Source: Mayamaea pseudoterrestris (taxonomy: Eukaryota > Bacillariophyta > Bacillariophyceae > Sellaphorales > Sellaphoraceae). From it: a stretch of DNA of 64,000 bases. The DNA is taken from contig BROI01000009.1 in assembly GCA_027923505.1 (NCBI GenBank), positions 868,001-932,000 of the forward strand, written 5' to 3'. The position numbers and the translations under genes are program-made. Shown in pieces: positions 28,546 to 37,988 of the stretch (position 1 is the first letter of the stretch; each line of letters opens with the position of its first letter). The notes below the pieces were generated by a model that was not told the DNA's origin, did not search any database, and saw only the letters and a list, made by a program, of their open reading frames with translations.

Positions 28546-31086
28546 ATGGCATCGGAAGCTAATCGACGCCGCTACAATATAAAGGTAAGTTCAGGTGGCA
28601 AAAGGATAAGATAGACATGATTTGACGATGCAGTGCTACCAACGACAAGGCTTTTGAGAAAGCAAGATGAAGCGTGCAATTAACGCATGCAAGAATAGGT
28701 TGCGTTGCATTGCGCGTACATACCTTTATTCATCTTTCATCTCACGCTTTGAGCCGCTTCCTTTTGTACGCAGCCATTTCGCAACCATTTGCCAATGGAT
28801 AAAAAGGATGCGGAGGAAACCTGGAATGTTTTGGGCAGTGCCATGGATGAAATTTACAATCGCAACGCCTCCGTCTTGTCTTTTGAAGAGTTGTATCGAA
28901 ACGCGTACAATTTAGTCTTGCATAAGTACGGAGCTTTCTTGTACGACAAGGTTTCGGAAAATATGACTTTGCATTTGACAGCTACGGTGAATCAATTGCA
29001 AAATTCACGCGGATGCATGCTGCAAGCCATGGCGGACGCCTGGAAGGATCATCAAATGACGGCAAGCATGATCCGAGACATTTTGATGTATTTGGATCGG
29101 ACCTATGTCGTGCAGCAGCGTCGTCGGCCAGTTTACGAGCTTGGCTTGCACTTGTTTCGTGTCACCGTTTGGGATCATCCAGCGATATGCAAGGAAGTTA
29201 CCGACCTAATCCTGACTTCGGTTCAGCAGGAGCGCAATCAAGCGGCTATGGATGACGGCCCAAGCAGCGGCAATGTTGCGGCGAATGCTAACACGAATAT
29301 GATGAATGACGCTCGCGACAAGGTCAAGTCAATTCTGCGCATGCTTTTGGAGCTTCAGCAGACGGACTCGTCCAGCAATGCATACTGCGATCTTGAACAG
29401 ATTTTGTTGGGAACGACAATGGAGTTTTACCATAAAGAGTCGCTACAGTACTTGTCGGAGCACACGGCCATGGATTACGTTAGAAAAGCTGTCAAACGCA
29501 TTCAAGAGGAAAAGGAACGATGCGCGGCCTTGCAGCTTCCCAGTCGCACCGAGGTACCATTCATGGGAATGGTGCAGACGGAATTGATTGAGCGACACGC
29601 CAAAGCGTTGGTCGACATGGACAAAAGCGGATTTCGCGAGTTGCTGGTGACGACGGACAAGCTTGAAGATATGGGCGCCATGTACGACTTGTTTGCGCGT
29701 GTTCCAAGTTCAATTGACTTTTTGCGAGAGGCCTTGTCGGATCGCATCAAGAAGGATGGCCGTGCTTTGATTGCCGATCAGGAAAAGGGAGAAGCGGCGC
29801 CAGCTGCCTTTGTTCGCGGTGTCTTGGAGATGCGGGAAAAGTACGATCAAGTGGTCCAAGTATCATTTCGAAATGAAAAGAAGGCGCAAAAGCGCATGGC
29901 TGAGGCGTTTGAAGATTTTCTGAATGCAGATGCGCGAGCTGCTTCTTGCCTGGCTGTCTATGTTGATGAGCTTCTGCGCAGTGGACTGCGAGGATCGTCT
30001 GAGGAGCAGGTGCAGCAGGAGCTTGAAAAGGCAATTGTTGTGTTTCGCTATGTGCAAGATAAAGACGTTTTTGAGAGCTTTTATAAGCAGCATCTTGCCA
30101 AGCGACTTTTGTTCAGCCGGTCTGTAAGTGACGATGCTGAGCGAACGATGGTCTCTTTGCTTAAGGCCGAATGCGGTTATCAATATACGTCCAAGCTCGA
30201 GGGCATGTTCAACGACATTCGCATTAGTCGCGAGACTCGGGACAAGTACAAAAACTACCAGCGCCAACAAGGTGATAATCGAAGTGCTGTTGATATCGAA
30301 GTTGATGTTTTGACAACTGGCTACTGGCCGTCGCAGCAAGTACCGCCGTGCACTTTGCCGGCTCCTGCGCAAGATGCGATCGAACGGTTTGAAAAGTTTT
30401 ATCTTGAAAAGCATACGGGGCGCAAACTTTCCTGGCAGACATCGGCTGGGTCAGCCGAGGTTCGAGCTGTCTTTGGAGCTCCGCCGAACGTCCGCCGACA
30501 CGAGTTGTGCGTCTCGACGTATCAAATGGTAATCTTGATGTTGTACAACGACAGCGACGAACTCACCCTGGGGCAGATACGCACAATGACGCACATTCCT
30601 GATTCGGAACTCAGGCGTCAGTTGATATCGCTTTGCACACCGCGCAACAAGATTCTGATCAAGGGTAGCAAAGGTAAAGGAATCACGTCGGATGATGATA
30701 CGTTTACATTTAACCGGGAGTACACTAGCAAATTGAAGCGCGTTCGCATTCCGCTGGTGAAAGAAGCATCCATCAGCCCACGCGAAGGAGCTGCCGGTGC
30801 TGATGCCGGCGGTGGTTTTGCCTCGGGAGACGTTGTCATTGATGGGACAGTTCCTGTGCCCGTCGAGGAAGATCGTCGCCATTCAGTGGAAGCTGCAATT
30901 GTTCGCATTATGAAAGCGCGCAAGACGCTCAGTCACAACGATCTGGTTGCTGAGGTGACGAAGCAGTTGAGCATTCGGTTTAATCCGTCGCCTGTCTTTA
31001 TTAAGAAGCGCGTCGAAAGCTTGATTGAAAGAGAATATCTGGAGCGGTCGCAAGTTGAACACCGTCTATACACGTATGTTGCGTAA
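28546..31086 (+). CDS. CUL3: Cullin, CUL3 type (2 exons)
   Basis: A small first exon 28546-28584 (13 codons), a 189-nt GTAAGT...GCAG intron, then 28774-31086; 783 aa. The start reads like CUL3: a basic segment, then M-D-K-K-x-A-x-x-T-W and L-S-F-E-E-L-Y-R-N-A-Y. The cullin-homology region has the N-A-D-x-R-A-A-S-C-L-A-V-Y-V-D-E-L-L-R-S-G-L-R-G segment, and the C-terminal winged helix has I-V-R-I-M-K-A-R-K, where Lys727 is the expected NEDD8 acceptor. The C-terminus ends Y-x-Y-V-A as in cullins. CUL3 scaffolds RBX1 and BTB-domain substrate adaptors into ubiquitin ligases in cytosol and nucleus. CUL4 and CUL1 fit the N-terminus less well. Confidence 0.92.
28585..28773 (+). other. Intron of the cullin gene
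   Basis: 189 nt, GTAAGT...GTACGCAG, phase 0. It joins the 13-codon start exon to P-F-R-N-H-L-P-M. Confidence 0.8.
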
Positions 31087-31208
31087 ACAAAATAAGATAG
31101 CTAACGACTCTAGTGAAAGGTCGGACGTATCAACTTTAAATCTGTAGCTTTTAACGATGTGCTGCAACTCTAAATGTTTGGGAAATAAACTCAGCTTGGC
31201 AATCACCT

Positions 31209-32805
31209 TTACATGGTCGGGCCGTCTCTGACAAAGTCAATGACGAATTGATCCGCGACCGTCGACAAGTGCCGCAAAACCTCGACTGTTCCAACGACCA
31301 AATCAGCCTCATGATACTTGACGCCCCACTCCTTGCAAAAAGATTCGACCAACGTGTGAGCCCTCTTGAGGTTGTGGCGTGGGATGCCAGGAAAAAGGTG
31401 ATGGTCGACCTGATACTGCAGTCCACCGCAGAACCAATCGACGAAGGCCTGAGGGAAGCCATGTCCGCCCGTAATGTTACGAGTCGTCGTGACTTGAAGC
31501 TTCCAAAAGTCGGGGCGAGCATCGGCATCGTAAGTGGCCATGCCATTGTGTCCAAGTCCAAAGACGAGCGCCAAGAGGACACCGCACGAACAAGTCATGG
31601 TCAGGAATAGTCCGAGACCCTTGAGTACGGAGAAGCGACCAAAACCACTGCATACGGCGAAGCACCAGACGTAGTGCAGAAGAATGCCACCGCGTTCGAG
31701 CATTGGGTACTGAAGTCCTTTGCGCTTGAGTTCGAGCGCGGCATTCTCCGTTGATGCTCCAAGACCAAAGGCTGTCTTAAATGATTCATTCATCCAGGAC
31801 AAACGAGCGAGAAGGAGAATGGGAAAGTACAGCCAAGCCTGGTGCTTGATCATAAATTTGACAAAGCCCGAGTCGCTGCCATCAGAAGCAAGTTCACGGT
31901 ACGATTGCGCCTGCTTCAAGCTCCAAGCAAGCAGAGGCATTGTATCAATGTCTGGATCTCCATCCTGACTCACAGCCGAAGACGAGTGAAGATTGGGAAC
32001 GGCGCTGTGAATGATAGGATCAAAGACGGACATGAGCAAACGTTTCGCGACGTCGACCAGTGCATGCAAGCTCACGAACTACTTACTGATGCCCGTTGTG
32101 CTTGTTCTTCCACCATTGCGTAGAGTAACCCTGCATGAGGTTGCCCCAGTAGATGCCTCCGTAGTCACCAAATCGACGCTTTTTGAACACTTTGAAGGCG
32201 AAGGGAAATTTTTTGTGAGTTGAGCGCGTTCAACCATGAAATGGAACCAAACGACTATGAAGCTTACCCTGATGATGAAGGAAATCATGCGCCAGCCAAC
32301 CACATTGCTGAAAGAAGAGTCCTAGCATGACAGCAGCAGCAAAGTGAACCAGAGTTGACTCGCTCAAATACACCATGGCGACGGCTGCTACCCAGAGCGC
32401 CTGCGTTGAAATGCACTTGTACACGTAGAACCATCCAGAGCTCTTGAAGATGCCCATAACAACCAATTGGGAGCGCAAGTCGCGGTATCCCTTTTCAAAT
32501 GCAAGTTGTTTCTGATCCTTGGGCAAAGTCGCCATATCAAGGTCGCCGATGAAGAAGGACTTGATCATGTTTTGGCTACCAGCCGCATGGAAGGCTGCGA
32601 ATATATCGGTAATGTCATCGCCAGCATGAGTAAAGATGACGGCACCACCTGGATGCTCGTGCCAGTTGGAAACGTCGTACACCTTGTTGTTGTGGACGAC
32701 CCAAGCATCTTCTGGAGTTCGATGGCTCTGCACGTCGGACCACGAGACCTTGCGTGCGGCGGCTGTTGCAGCAACAGTTGCGGATTTATCACCGCCCTTG
32801 CCCAT
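31209..32805 (-). CDS. Delta-6 front-end fatty acid desaturase with N-terminal cytochrome b5 (3 exons)
   Basis: Exons 32805-32268, 32189-32087 and 32004-31209 with introns of 78 and 82 nt (phases 1 and 2, GTAAGC/AAAG and GTAAGT/ACAG); 478 aa. The cytochrome b5 domain has heme-binding H-P-G-G at 51-54. The desaturase di-iron boxes are H-D-F-L-H-H at 173-178, H-N-G-H-H at 210-214 (split by intron 2 in its last codon) and Q-V-D-H-H at 412-416, where Gln replaces the first His as in front-end enzymes. From recalled sequence, length, boxes and flanks (W-L-A-H-D-F, M-Q-G-Y-S-x-Q-W-W-K-N-K, D-P-D-I-D-T-M-P-L-L-A-W-S) closely track the Phaeodactylum delta-6 desaturase. It inserts a double bond at C6 of C18 acids in the ER, the first step toward EPA. 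Confidence 0.93.
32005..32086 (-). other. Desaturase intron 2
   Basis: 82 nt, GTAAGT...TTCACAG on the minus strand, phase 2. It interrupts the last His codon of the H-N-G-H-H box; splicing gives H-H-A-V-P-N-L-H. Confidence 0.9.
32190..32267 (-). other. Desaturase intron 1
   Basis: 78 nt, GTAAGC...TTCAAAG on the minus strand, phase 1. Splicing turns H-H-Q into H-H-Q-V-F-K-K-R as in the family. Confidence 0.88.
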
Positions 32806-33152
32806 GTTGTTCAATTAGGATATCAAGGAAGAGAGGAATAGATATAATGATCGTGTTGCGCGTAGTGATGCTGTGGTCTGTCTGTATAGCCAACCTGCCG
32901 AGAAAGAGAGGACGTGGTCGAGGCGAAGGATGCGACGATGAACTTGTGCGCCCCGTCGCGTCATCACCCCCCATTCGGAGCACATACGCCTACGGTAGTA
33001 GTCAATTCCAGTCGTGCAAAGAACTATGACGTGGCAAACTGGCGTGTTGTTTGAGGTACCGATGCGACGTCATGGCGAAATGATCCATCCATTTGAATTT
33101 CGGTTCACTTCTTCATCAAGATTCACCGTCGCCTTGCACTTGGCAATCAATC
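32806..33152. promoter_or_regulatory. Divergent promoter region of desaturase and enoyl-CoA isomerase
   Basis: 347 bp between divergent start codons. It includes a GC-rich purine stretch (32895-32945). No clear operator-like repeat was seen, but both genes must use this stretch. Confidence 0.45.
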
Positions 33153-34028
33153 ATGAACGTAGCAGAGATAACGTCCGCCCCTTCACCGTTCGGTCTTGGT
33201 AATATCCAAGTCTGCCGACGAGGATGCAAGGCGAACATTCTCTTGGTTGCCCTTTCGCGACATGCAACGCGCAACGCCTTCAACGACGACCTCTACAATG
33301 ATCTCATTAATGTGCTTCAACTTGCCGCATCCGATGATTCTCTATCAGCAATCGTCTTGACTGGCTCTGGAGAATATTTCAGCAGCGGTGCTGACTTGAA
33401 GAATGGCCAATTTGAGCCTCGTAGCAACGGCCGCAACACTCTCACTGAGGAGCCATCGGGTCGCTTCATGGCAGAGCTCTTGCGCTTTCCCAAGGTAATT
33501 GTGGCAGCCGTTCAAGGTCCTGCGGTCGGTATTGGCGTGACGCTATTGATGCACTGCGATTTGGTGTGGTGCTCTTCGAAAGCAACGTTTTGGGTTCCAT
33601 TCACACGGCTCGCGCTGGTGCCGGAGCTTTGTTCATCAGTGACCTTTATCGAGTCCATGGGCCTTTCCAAGGCAAACGAGCTGTTGCTACTTGGCAGGAA
33701 GATTGACGCGCAGACGGCTGTCAACTGGAATATTTGCTCTCGCATGATTGTCGATGATGACCAATCTGGTGATCCGTTTGCTCGCAGGAGTCTTGCGAAT
33801 ATGATGGCAGATGAGCTTGATAAGAAACTATTTTCACTTCCATTGGGAGACAAAACTAGCGAGTATTTTTGTGAGCTTATCAGAGGACAAAGAAGAAGAC
33901 GCATGGAACAAGTCTGTCGGCTTGAGTTGGAAAAGCTGGATGAGCGCTTCGATTCGGGCCAAGTCCAAGAAGCTGCTTCGCAACTCAAAATTGGATCGTC
34001 GCGTCGGACGCCTCGCAGCCGTCTTTGA
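33153..34028 (+). CDS. Peroxisomal delta3,delta2-enoyl-CoA isomerase-like protein (crotonase fold)
   Basis: An intronless 291-aa protein. It has the crotonase fold: an oxyanion-hole segment S-S-G-A-D-L (about 77-82) and G-P-A-V-G-I-G-V-T-L-L near 122-132. The downstream P-E-L-C-S-S places a Glu where delta3,delta2-enoyl-CoA isomerases (ECI2/PECI) have their catalytic base. The last three residues are S-R-L, a type-1 peroxisomal targeting signal. The enzyme moves double bonds so that unsaturated fatty acids can pass through beta-oxidation. ATG 33153 is the first in-frame Met; no signal peptide is present. It is divergent from a PUFA-making desaturase. Plain enoyl-CoA hydratase is the alternative but fits the single-Glu layout less well. 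Confidence 0.88.
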   Translation: MNVAEITSAPSPFGLGNIQVCRRGCKANILLVALSRHATRNAFNDDLYNDLINVLQLAASDDSLSAIVLTGSGEYFSSGADLKNGQFEPRSNGRNTLTEEPSGRFMAELLRFPKVIVAAVQGPAVGIGVTLLMHCDLVWCSSKATFWVPFTRLALVPELCSSVTFIESMGLSKANELLLLGRKIDAQTAVNWNICSRMIVDDDQSGDPFARRSLANMMADELDKKLFSLPLGDKTSEYFCELIRGQRRRRMEQVCRLELEKLDERFDSGQVQEAASQLKIGSSRRTPRSRL

Positions 34029-34189
34029 TAAGACGCTATAAAACTTGTCAGTGGGTGTCCACTTTTATGCTTGTATGTACTGTTTTCAATCGATGTGATT
34101 AGCAGTGGGTATTGTCAAAAGTCAAAACCGGAGGGACATCTCGTTCGAATGAGATTGATTTCGCAAGCACAAAAAAATGTGTCATCACC

Positions 34190-37100
34190 ATGACGGTCAG
34201 CGCTTCTGCTCCATCGCCTCTGAATAATCGCTGGGTGTATCGATCTTTTCAAAGAGATGCCAAGCTTCGTCCCAGGGAGCGCTACTGGAGAAAAGAATTG
34301 TTCAGCGTCCTACAAAAATCTGCCGATGCCGCAACAGCAGCAGGAGCATCACTCTGCATCATTCCCGATGGACTCGTCTGGCGTATCTACCTTCCTCTCC
34401 TGCAAAGTCTCATCACTAAATTTCATGACACAATGTCAGTTCAATGGAAACTTTTGGAGAGCGCCGCTGAGCTTATGGAACACCGCAACCAGGCGCCATG
34501 TGTGGAAAATATCCGACGCGAATACTGTCGCTCGCAGGAGCGTTCAACATTGATGCGGCTGGTGCGTCAGCATTCAAACGTCTTGCAAGTGTATTGTGAT
34601 ATGAGCATTCGAGATGCGGAGCATGATGAGTGGGAGTGGTTGAATTTTGAGCAATTGGTCATTGAAGAGCGAAGTCGGCATGCGTTAATGCGTGCGGCTC
34701 GCATGATCCTGGAGCAAAGTGGCAATCAACGAGTATGGATCGTAGTTTCGGACGACGGCTTGGACGATCGAATGCAACTTGATGATGGCGTTGAAATGAT
34801 CTCTATTAGCAAACTTTTGCAAAGACTTGTCGATCAAGGTCTCTTGTCAGTAGAGGACCTGCGCTCTTTGCAGGAGTTCAAGGAAATCAATGAGAAGCAG
34901 TATGAAAGAATGAATGCTGCATCAGAAAGTAGACTGAATAACGCCTTGGTTGGGCAGGAAGTCAAATTCACGCCTGAACAAATCCAAGTGGGTCTTCAGG
35001 CCAAGCAGCTCTTCCGCGGGCGATTGAATGTTACCAAGGAAAATCCACGAGAGGCTTTTGTCGCGGGTGATAGTATACAGTACTATATCGACAAGCAGAG
35101 AGGTCATTTCCAAAAAGCTTTTCACGGTGATATGGTGATTATACAACCGCTGTCAGAGGATGAATGGGGACGTCCAGTAGGCAAACATCGAATCGTTCAG
35201 CTTCGTGACGATGACGACGAGAACGATGCCCTCGCTGATTCAGACTTGACCATCCCTCCAGTACCCTCGGCGCGGGTGGTGGCGATCCATGAACCTTCGC
35301 GTCGCATCTTCATTGCTACAATGGTGAATGTTCCACGTGACAACGAATCGCATGTTCTTGTTGTTCCGATGGATGTGCGTATTCCCAAGATACGAGTCCA
35401 TTCCAAGTTTTGGAGGAGCTACCATGGAAAGCGACTCAAAATTCAAGTTGAAGGATGGGACGACGGGTCAACCTATCCAAGTGGGCGCTGCGTGGAAGTT
35501 TTGGGCGCGATTGGCGATCTGGAGACAGAGTTGACAGCTCTGCTGCTGGAGAATCAAGTCGAATTGGATCCATTTTCCGTTGCAGCCTTATCTTGTTTAC
35601 CTGCGGAAGGCAAAAATTGGAAAATTGGCGATGACGAAATTAGCAAACGCCGAGATCTTAGACGGTGTCGCCAGATTTTTAGCGTTGATCCGCCTGGCTG
35701 TCAAGATATTGATGATACAATGCATGCGATTGAGCTTCCTAATGGAGACGTTGAGTTTGGTGTACATATTGCAGATGTAGCATACTTTGTTGCTCATGAA
35801 TCTGCTCTTGATAAGGAAGCACAGGCGCGAGGCACGACGTTCTATCTTGTTGATCGACGTTTTGACATGTTGCCGGCGATACTGAGTTCCAATTTGTGTT
35901 CATTGCATGGAAATGTTGATCGTCTGGCCGTATCTGTAATCTGGGTCATGTCGCCCGACTTTCTTGAAATAAAATCGACTTGGTACGGCCGAACAGTGAT
36001 CCGCAATTGTGCGGCCATGACGTACGATCAGGCTGATCGAATTATTCATGATCAGTCGCCGGATTGTACAGATAGTCCACTGCCGCCTCCATTGACAGCA
36101 GGTGCACCTGTCAATCATCATTTGGTGAAGGATCTTAAGCTGGCGCTCTTTCTGCTTACTCGGCTCGCTCGAAAGCTGCGTAGCGATAGAGAAACGATTG
36201 GCGGTGCTGTTGATTTGTCAAGTGGAGACGTTGGAAATGAGCTAAAGTTTACATTGGTGGATGGCCAGCCCGTTAAGGTAGTTCCAAAAGCAGACAAGGA
36301 GATTCATCACACTATTGCTGAAATGATGATTCTTGCGAACACATCGGTAGCTACAAAAATATACGAACATTTTCCAAACTCTGCCCTACTTCGCGTTCAT
36401 CAGTCTGTCCAAGAAAAGCGCTTTGAGGAATTGAAAGACATTCTCGAGGCGAGTAAGATTGCCTTTGATGGCAAATCTAACTCAGAGGTTGCTAAGTCGT
36501 TAAAGGAAGCGAGATATCGTCTACATTCCAACCCAGTAGTCAGCTCGTTGCTCCTCTCACTTGCTACTCGAGCCATGTCCGAAGCGCAGTACGTTTCTGC
36601 TGGCGATAGACGTCGCGACAGCAATGACTTTTCTCATTACGGGCTTGGACTAACTTACTACACCCACTTCACATCCCCAATCCGTCGATACGCGGATGTT
36701 GTGGTTCATAAACAACTTTTGGCGACGTTGGAAAAGGAGAGCCTTTCGGACTTCGATTTTGCAAAACATTTGCCAATCCAACGCCAATCGCTTCCTTCGC
36801 TACCCCAGTCGAGCTTTATTTCCGTCTTGGCGGGTGAAGGTCTCGAGAAAGGAATTGACGAAGATGAGGGTTTTCTTGATGCCTTGATCGAAGGTGCTGC
36901 GGAGCTTGCCTTGGCACCAAAACATTTTGAAGTGCCTACTGAGCTGCATAGCACTTCGAGTCCAGCGACAGTGGTGGCACCATATAATAGCGAGGTGGTA
37001 AAATCCATCTGCGAAAAGCTCAATCTACATAACCGCCTGGCTAAGCATTCGTCGTACGAATGTCAGCGTCTCTTTCTAAGTTTGTACTTTCGCAACAACG

Positions 37101-37948
37101 TTGAAACGGCTGACGCTGTGGTTGTCAACCTTCGGCAGAACGGACTTTGGGTGTATGTTCCGCGTTTCGATCTCAAGGCTCCGGTGTACTTGATGGATAG
37201 TGCTGGTCAACTACAAATTGATCCTGCACTGCTAGGATTACCTTTAGACGCTGGATTTGAAGCGACGTTGGGATTCACCGCAGCTGAGACAAATCGTCGC
37301 TTTCCTAATGGCCAGTGCAAAATTGTTATAGATGGAGGTGACGAACGATTAGTTGTTTCAGTCCCTGGTGGTTCTATCTATACAATGAAGCCGCTCGACG
37401 TCGTACATGTTCAAGTCACGTGCGACAAGTGGGATGCTAGTGCCCGTGTCCCAAATCCGCGCTTGCAATTGCTGGCCGGGCCGAGTGTTCGATCAGTTTT
37501 TTTGAATTCCCAATCAGTCAAAATCAGTTCACAGTCCTTAAAACCGCAGACCACTCAACAATCAGCTCGCGCCACCAGCGTGAGTTGCGATGATGCAACA
37601 ATTTTTAGCATCATTTCTAAAGTTGAGATAAATCCACTACCGAAAGACATTTCTCGACGAACGCCAGACGTGCGGATCAAGTCGTTGGATCGGAATGTGT
37701 CCTTACCAGGTCGATTCGTGTACAGCAGTTTTGTGAATCCCGACAGCCGGAGTTCGCAACAAGAGTCGTCCCAGCAAACAGTTGCTGTAGAATCGGCCGC
37801 CAGGCGAGCCACTGCGATGGCTCAAGCTTCACGGAGAAATGAATTCGACTCGGTAAAGCAGTACGAGCGCGAAGCAATGGCGCGACAACAACGACTCGCA
37901 TCGGACAAACGTAGCGCGCGCGTGGCCAAAAGTAGGAAAGGCAAGTAA
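34190..37948 (+). CDS. DIS3L1-type RNase II/RNB exoribonuclease
   Basis: An intronless 1252-aa protein. Residues ~25-215 align in order with the PIN-like region of DIS3L1 (C-I-I-P-D-G-x-V-W ... W-I-V-V-S-D-D), without the acidic quartet of an active PIN nuclease. Cold-shock domains follow (~270-470, including H-G-D-M-V-I-I-Q-P-L and I-G-D-L-E-T-E). The RNB domain has its metal-binding cluster at 500-509 (D-P-P-G-C-Q-D-I-D-D) and the later Y-T-H-F-T-S-P-I-R-R-Y-A-D segment. An S1-like beta region and a basic Arg/Lys tail close the protein. The cytoplasmic exosome uses DIS3L1 for 3'-5' RNA decay. DIS3 itself is an alternative, but the degenerate PIN argues for DIS3L1. Confidence 0.9.
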   Translation: MTVSASAPSPLNNRWVYRSFQRDAKLRPRERYWRKELFSVLQKSADAATAAGASLCIIPDGLVWRIYLPLLQSLITKFHDTMSVQWKLLESAAELMEHRNQAPCVENIRREYCRSQERSTLMRLVRQHSNVLQVYCDMSIRDAEHDEWEWLNFEQLVIEERSRHALMRAARMILEQSGNQRVWIVVSDDGLDDRMQLDDGVEMISISKLLQRLVDQGLLSVEDLRSLQEFKEINEKQYERMNAASESRLNNALVGQEVKFTPEQIQVGLQAKQLFRGRLNVTKENPREAFVAGDSIQYYIDKQRGHFQKAFHGDMVIIQPLSEDEWGRPVGKHRIVQLRDDDDENDALADSDLTIPPVPSARVVAIHEPSRRIFIATMVNVPRDNESHVLVVPMDVRIPKIRVHSKFWRSYHGKRLKIQVEGWDDGSTYPSGRCVEVLGAIGDLETELTALLLENQVELDPFSVAALSCLPAEGKNWKIGDDEISKRRDLRRCRQIFSVDPPGCQDIDDTMHAIELPNGDVEFGVHIADVAYFVAHESALDKEAQARGTTFYLVDRRFDMLPAILSSNLCSLHGNVDRLAVSVIWVMSPDFLEIKSTWYGRTVIRNCAAMTYDQADRIIHDQSPDCTDSPLPPPLTAGAPVNHHLVKDLKLALFLLTRLARKLRSDRETIGGAVDLSSGDVGNELKFTLVDGQPVKVVPKADKEIHHTIAEMMILANTSVATKIYEHFPNSALLRVHQSVQEKRFEELKDILEASKIAFDGKSNSEVAKSLKEARYRLHSNPVVSSLLLSLATRAMSEAQYVSAGDRRRDSNDFSHYGLGLTYYTHFTSPIRRYADVVVHKQLLATLEKESLSDFDFAKHLPIQRQSLPSLPQSSFISVLAGEGLEKGIDEDEGFLDALIEGAAELALAPKHFEVPTELHSTSSPATVVAPYNSEVVKSICEKLNLHNRLAKHSSYECQRLFLSLYFRNNVETADAVVVNLRQNGLWVYVPRFDLKAPVYLMDSAGQLQIDPALLGLPLDAGFEATLGFTAAETNRRFPNGQCKIVIDGGDERLVVSVPGGSIYTMKPLDVVHVQVTCDKWDASARVPNPRLQLLAGPSVRSVFLNSQSVKISSQSLKPQTTQQSARATSVSCDDATIFSIISKVEINPLPKDISRRTPDVRIKSLDRNVSLPGRFVYSSFVNPDSRSSQQESSQQTVAVESAARRATAMAQASRRNEFDSVKQYEREAMARQQRLASDKRSARVAKSRKGK

Positions 37949-37988
37949 TAAATTATTAATATTGTACAATTCTATTCTTACATTGTAT

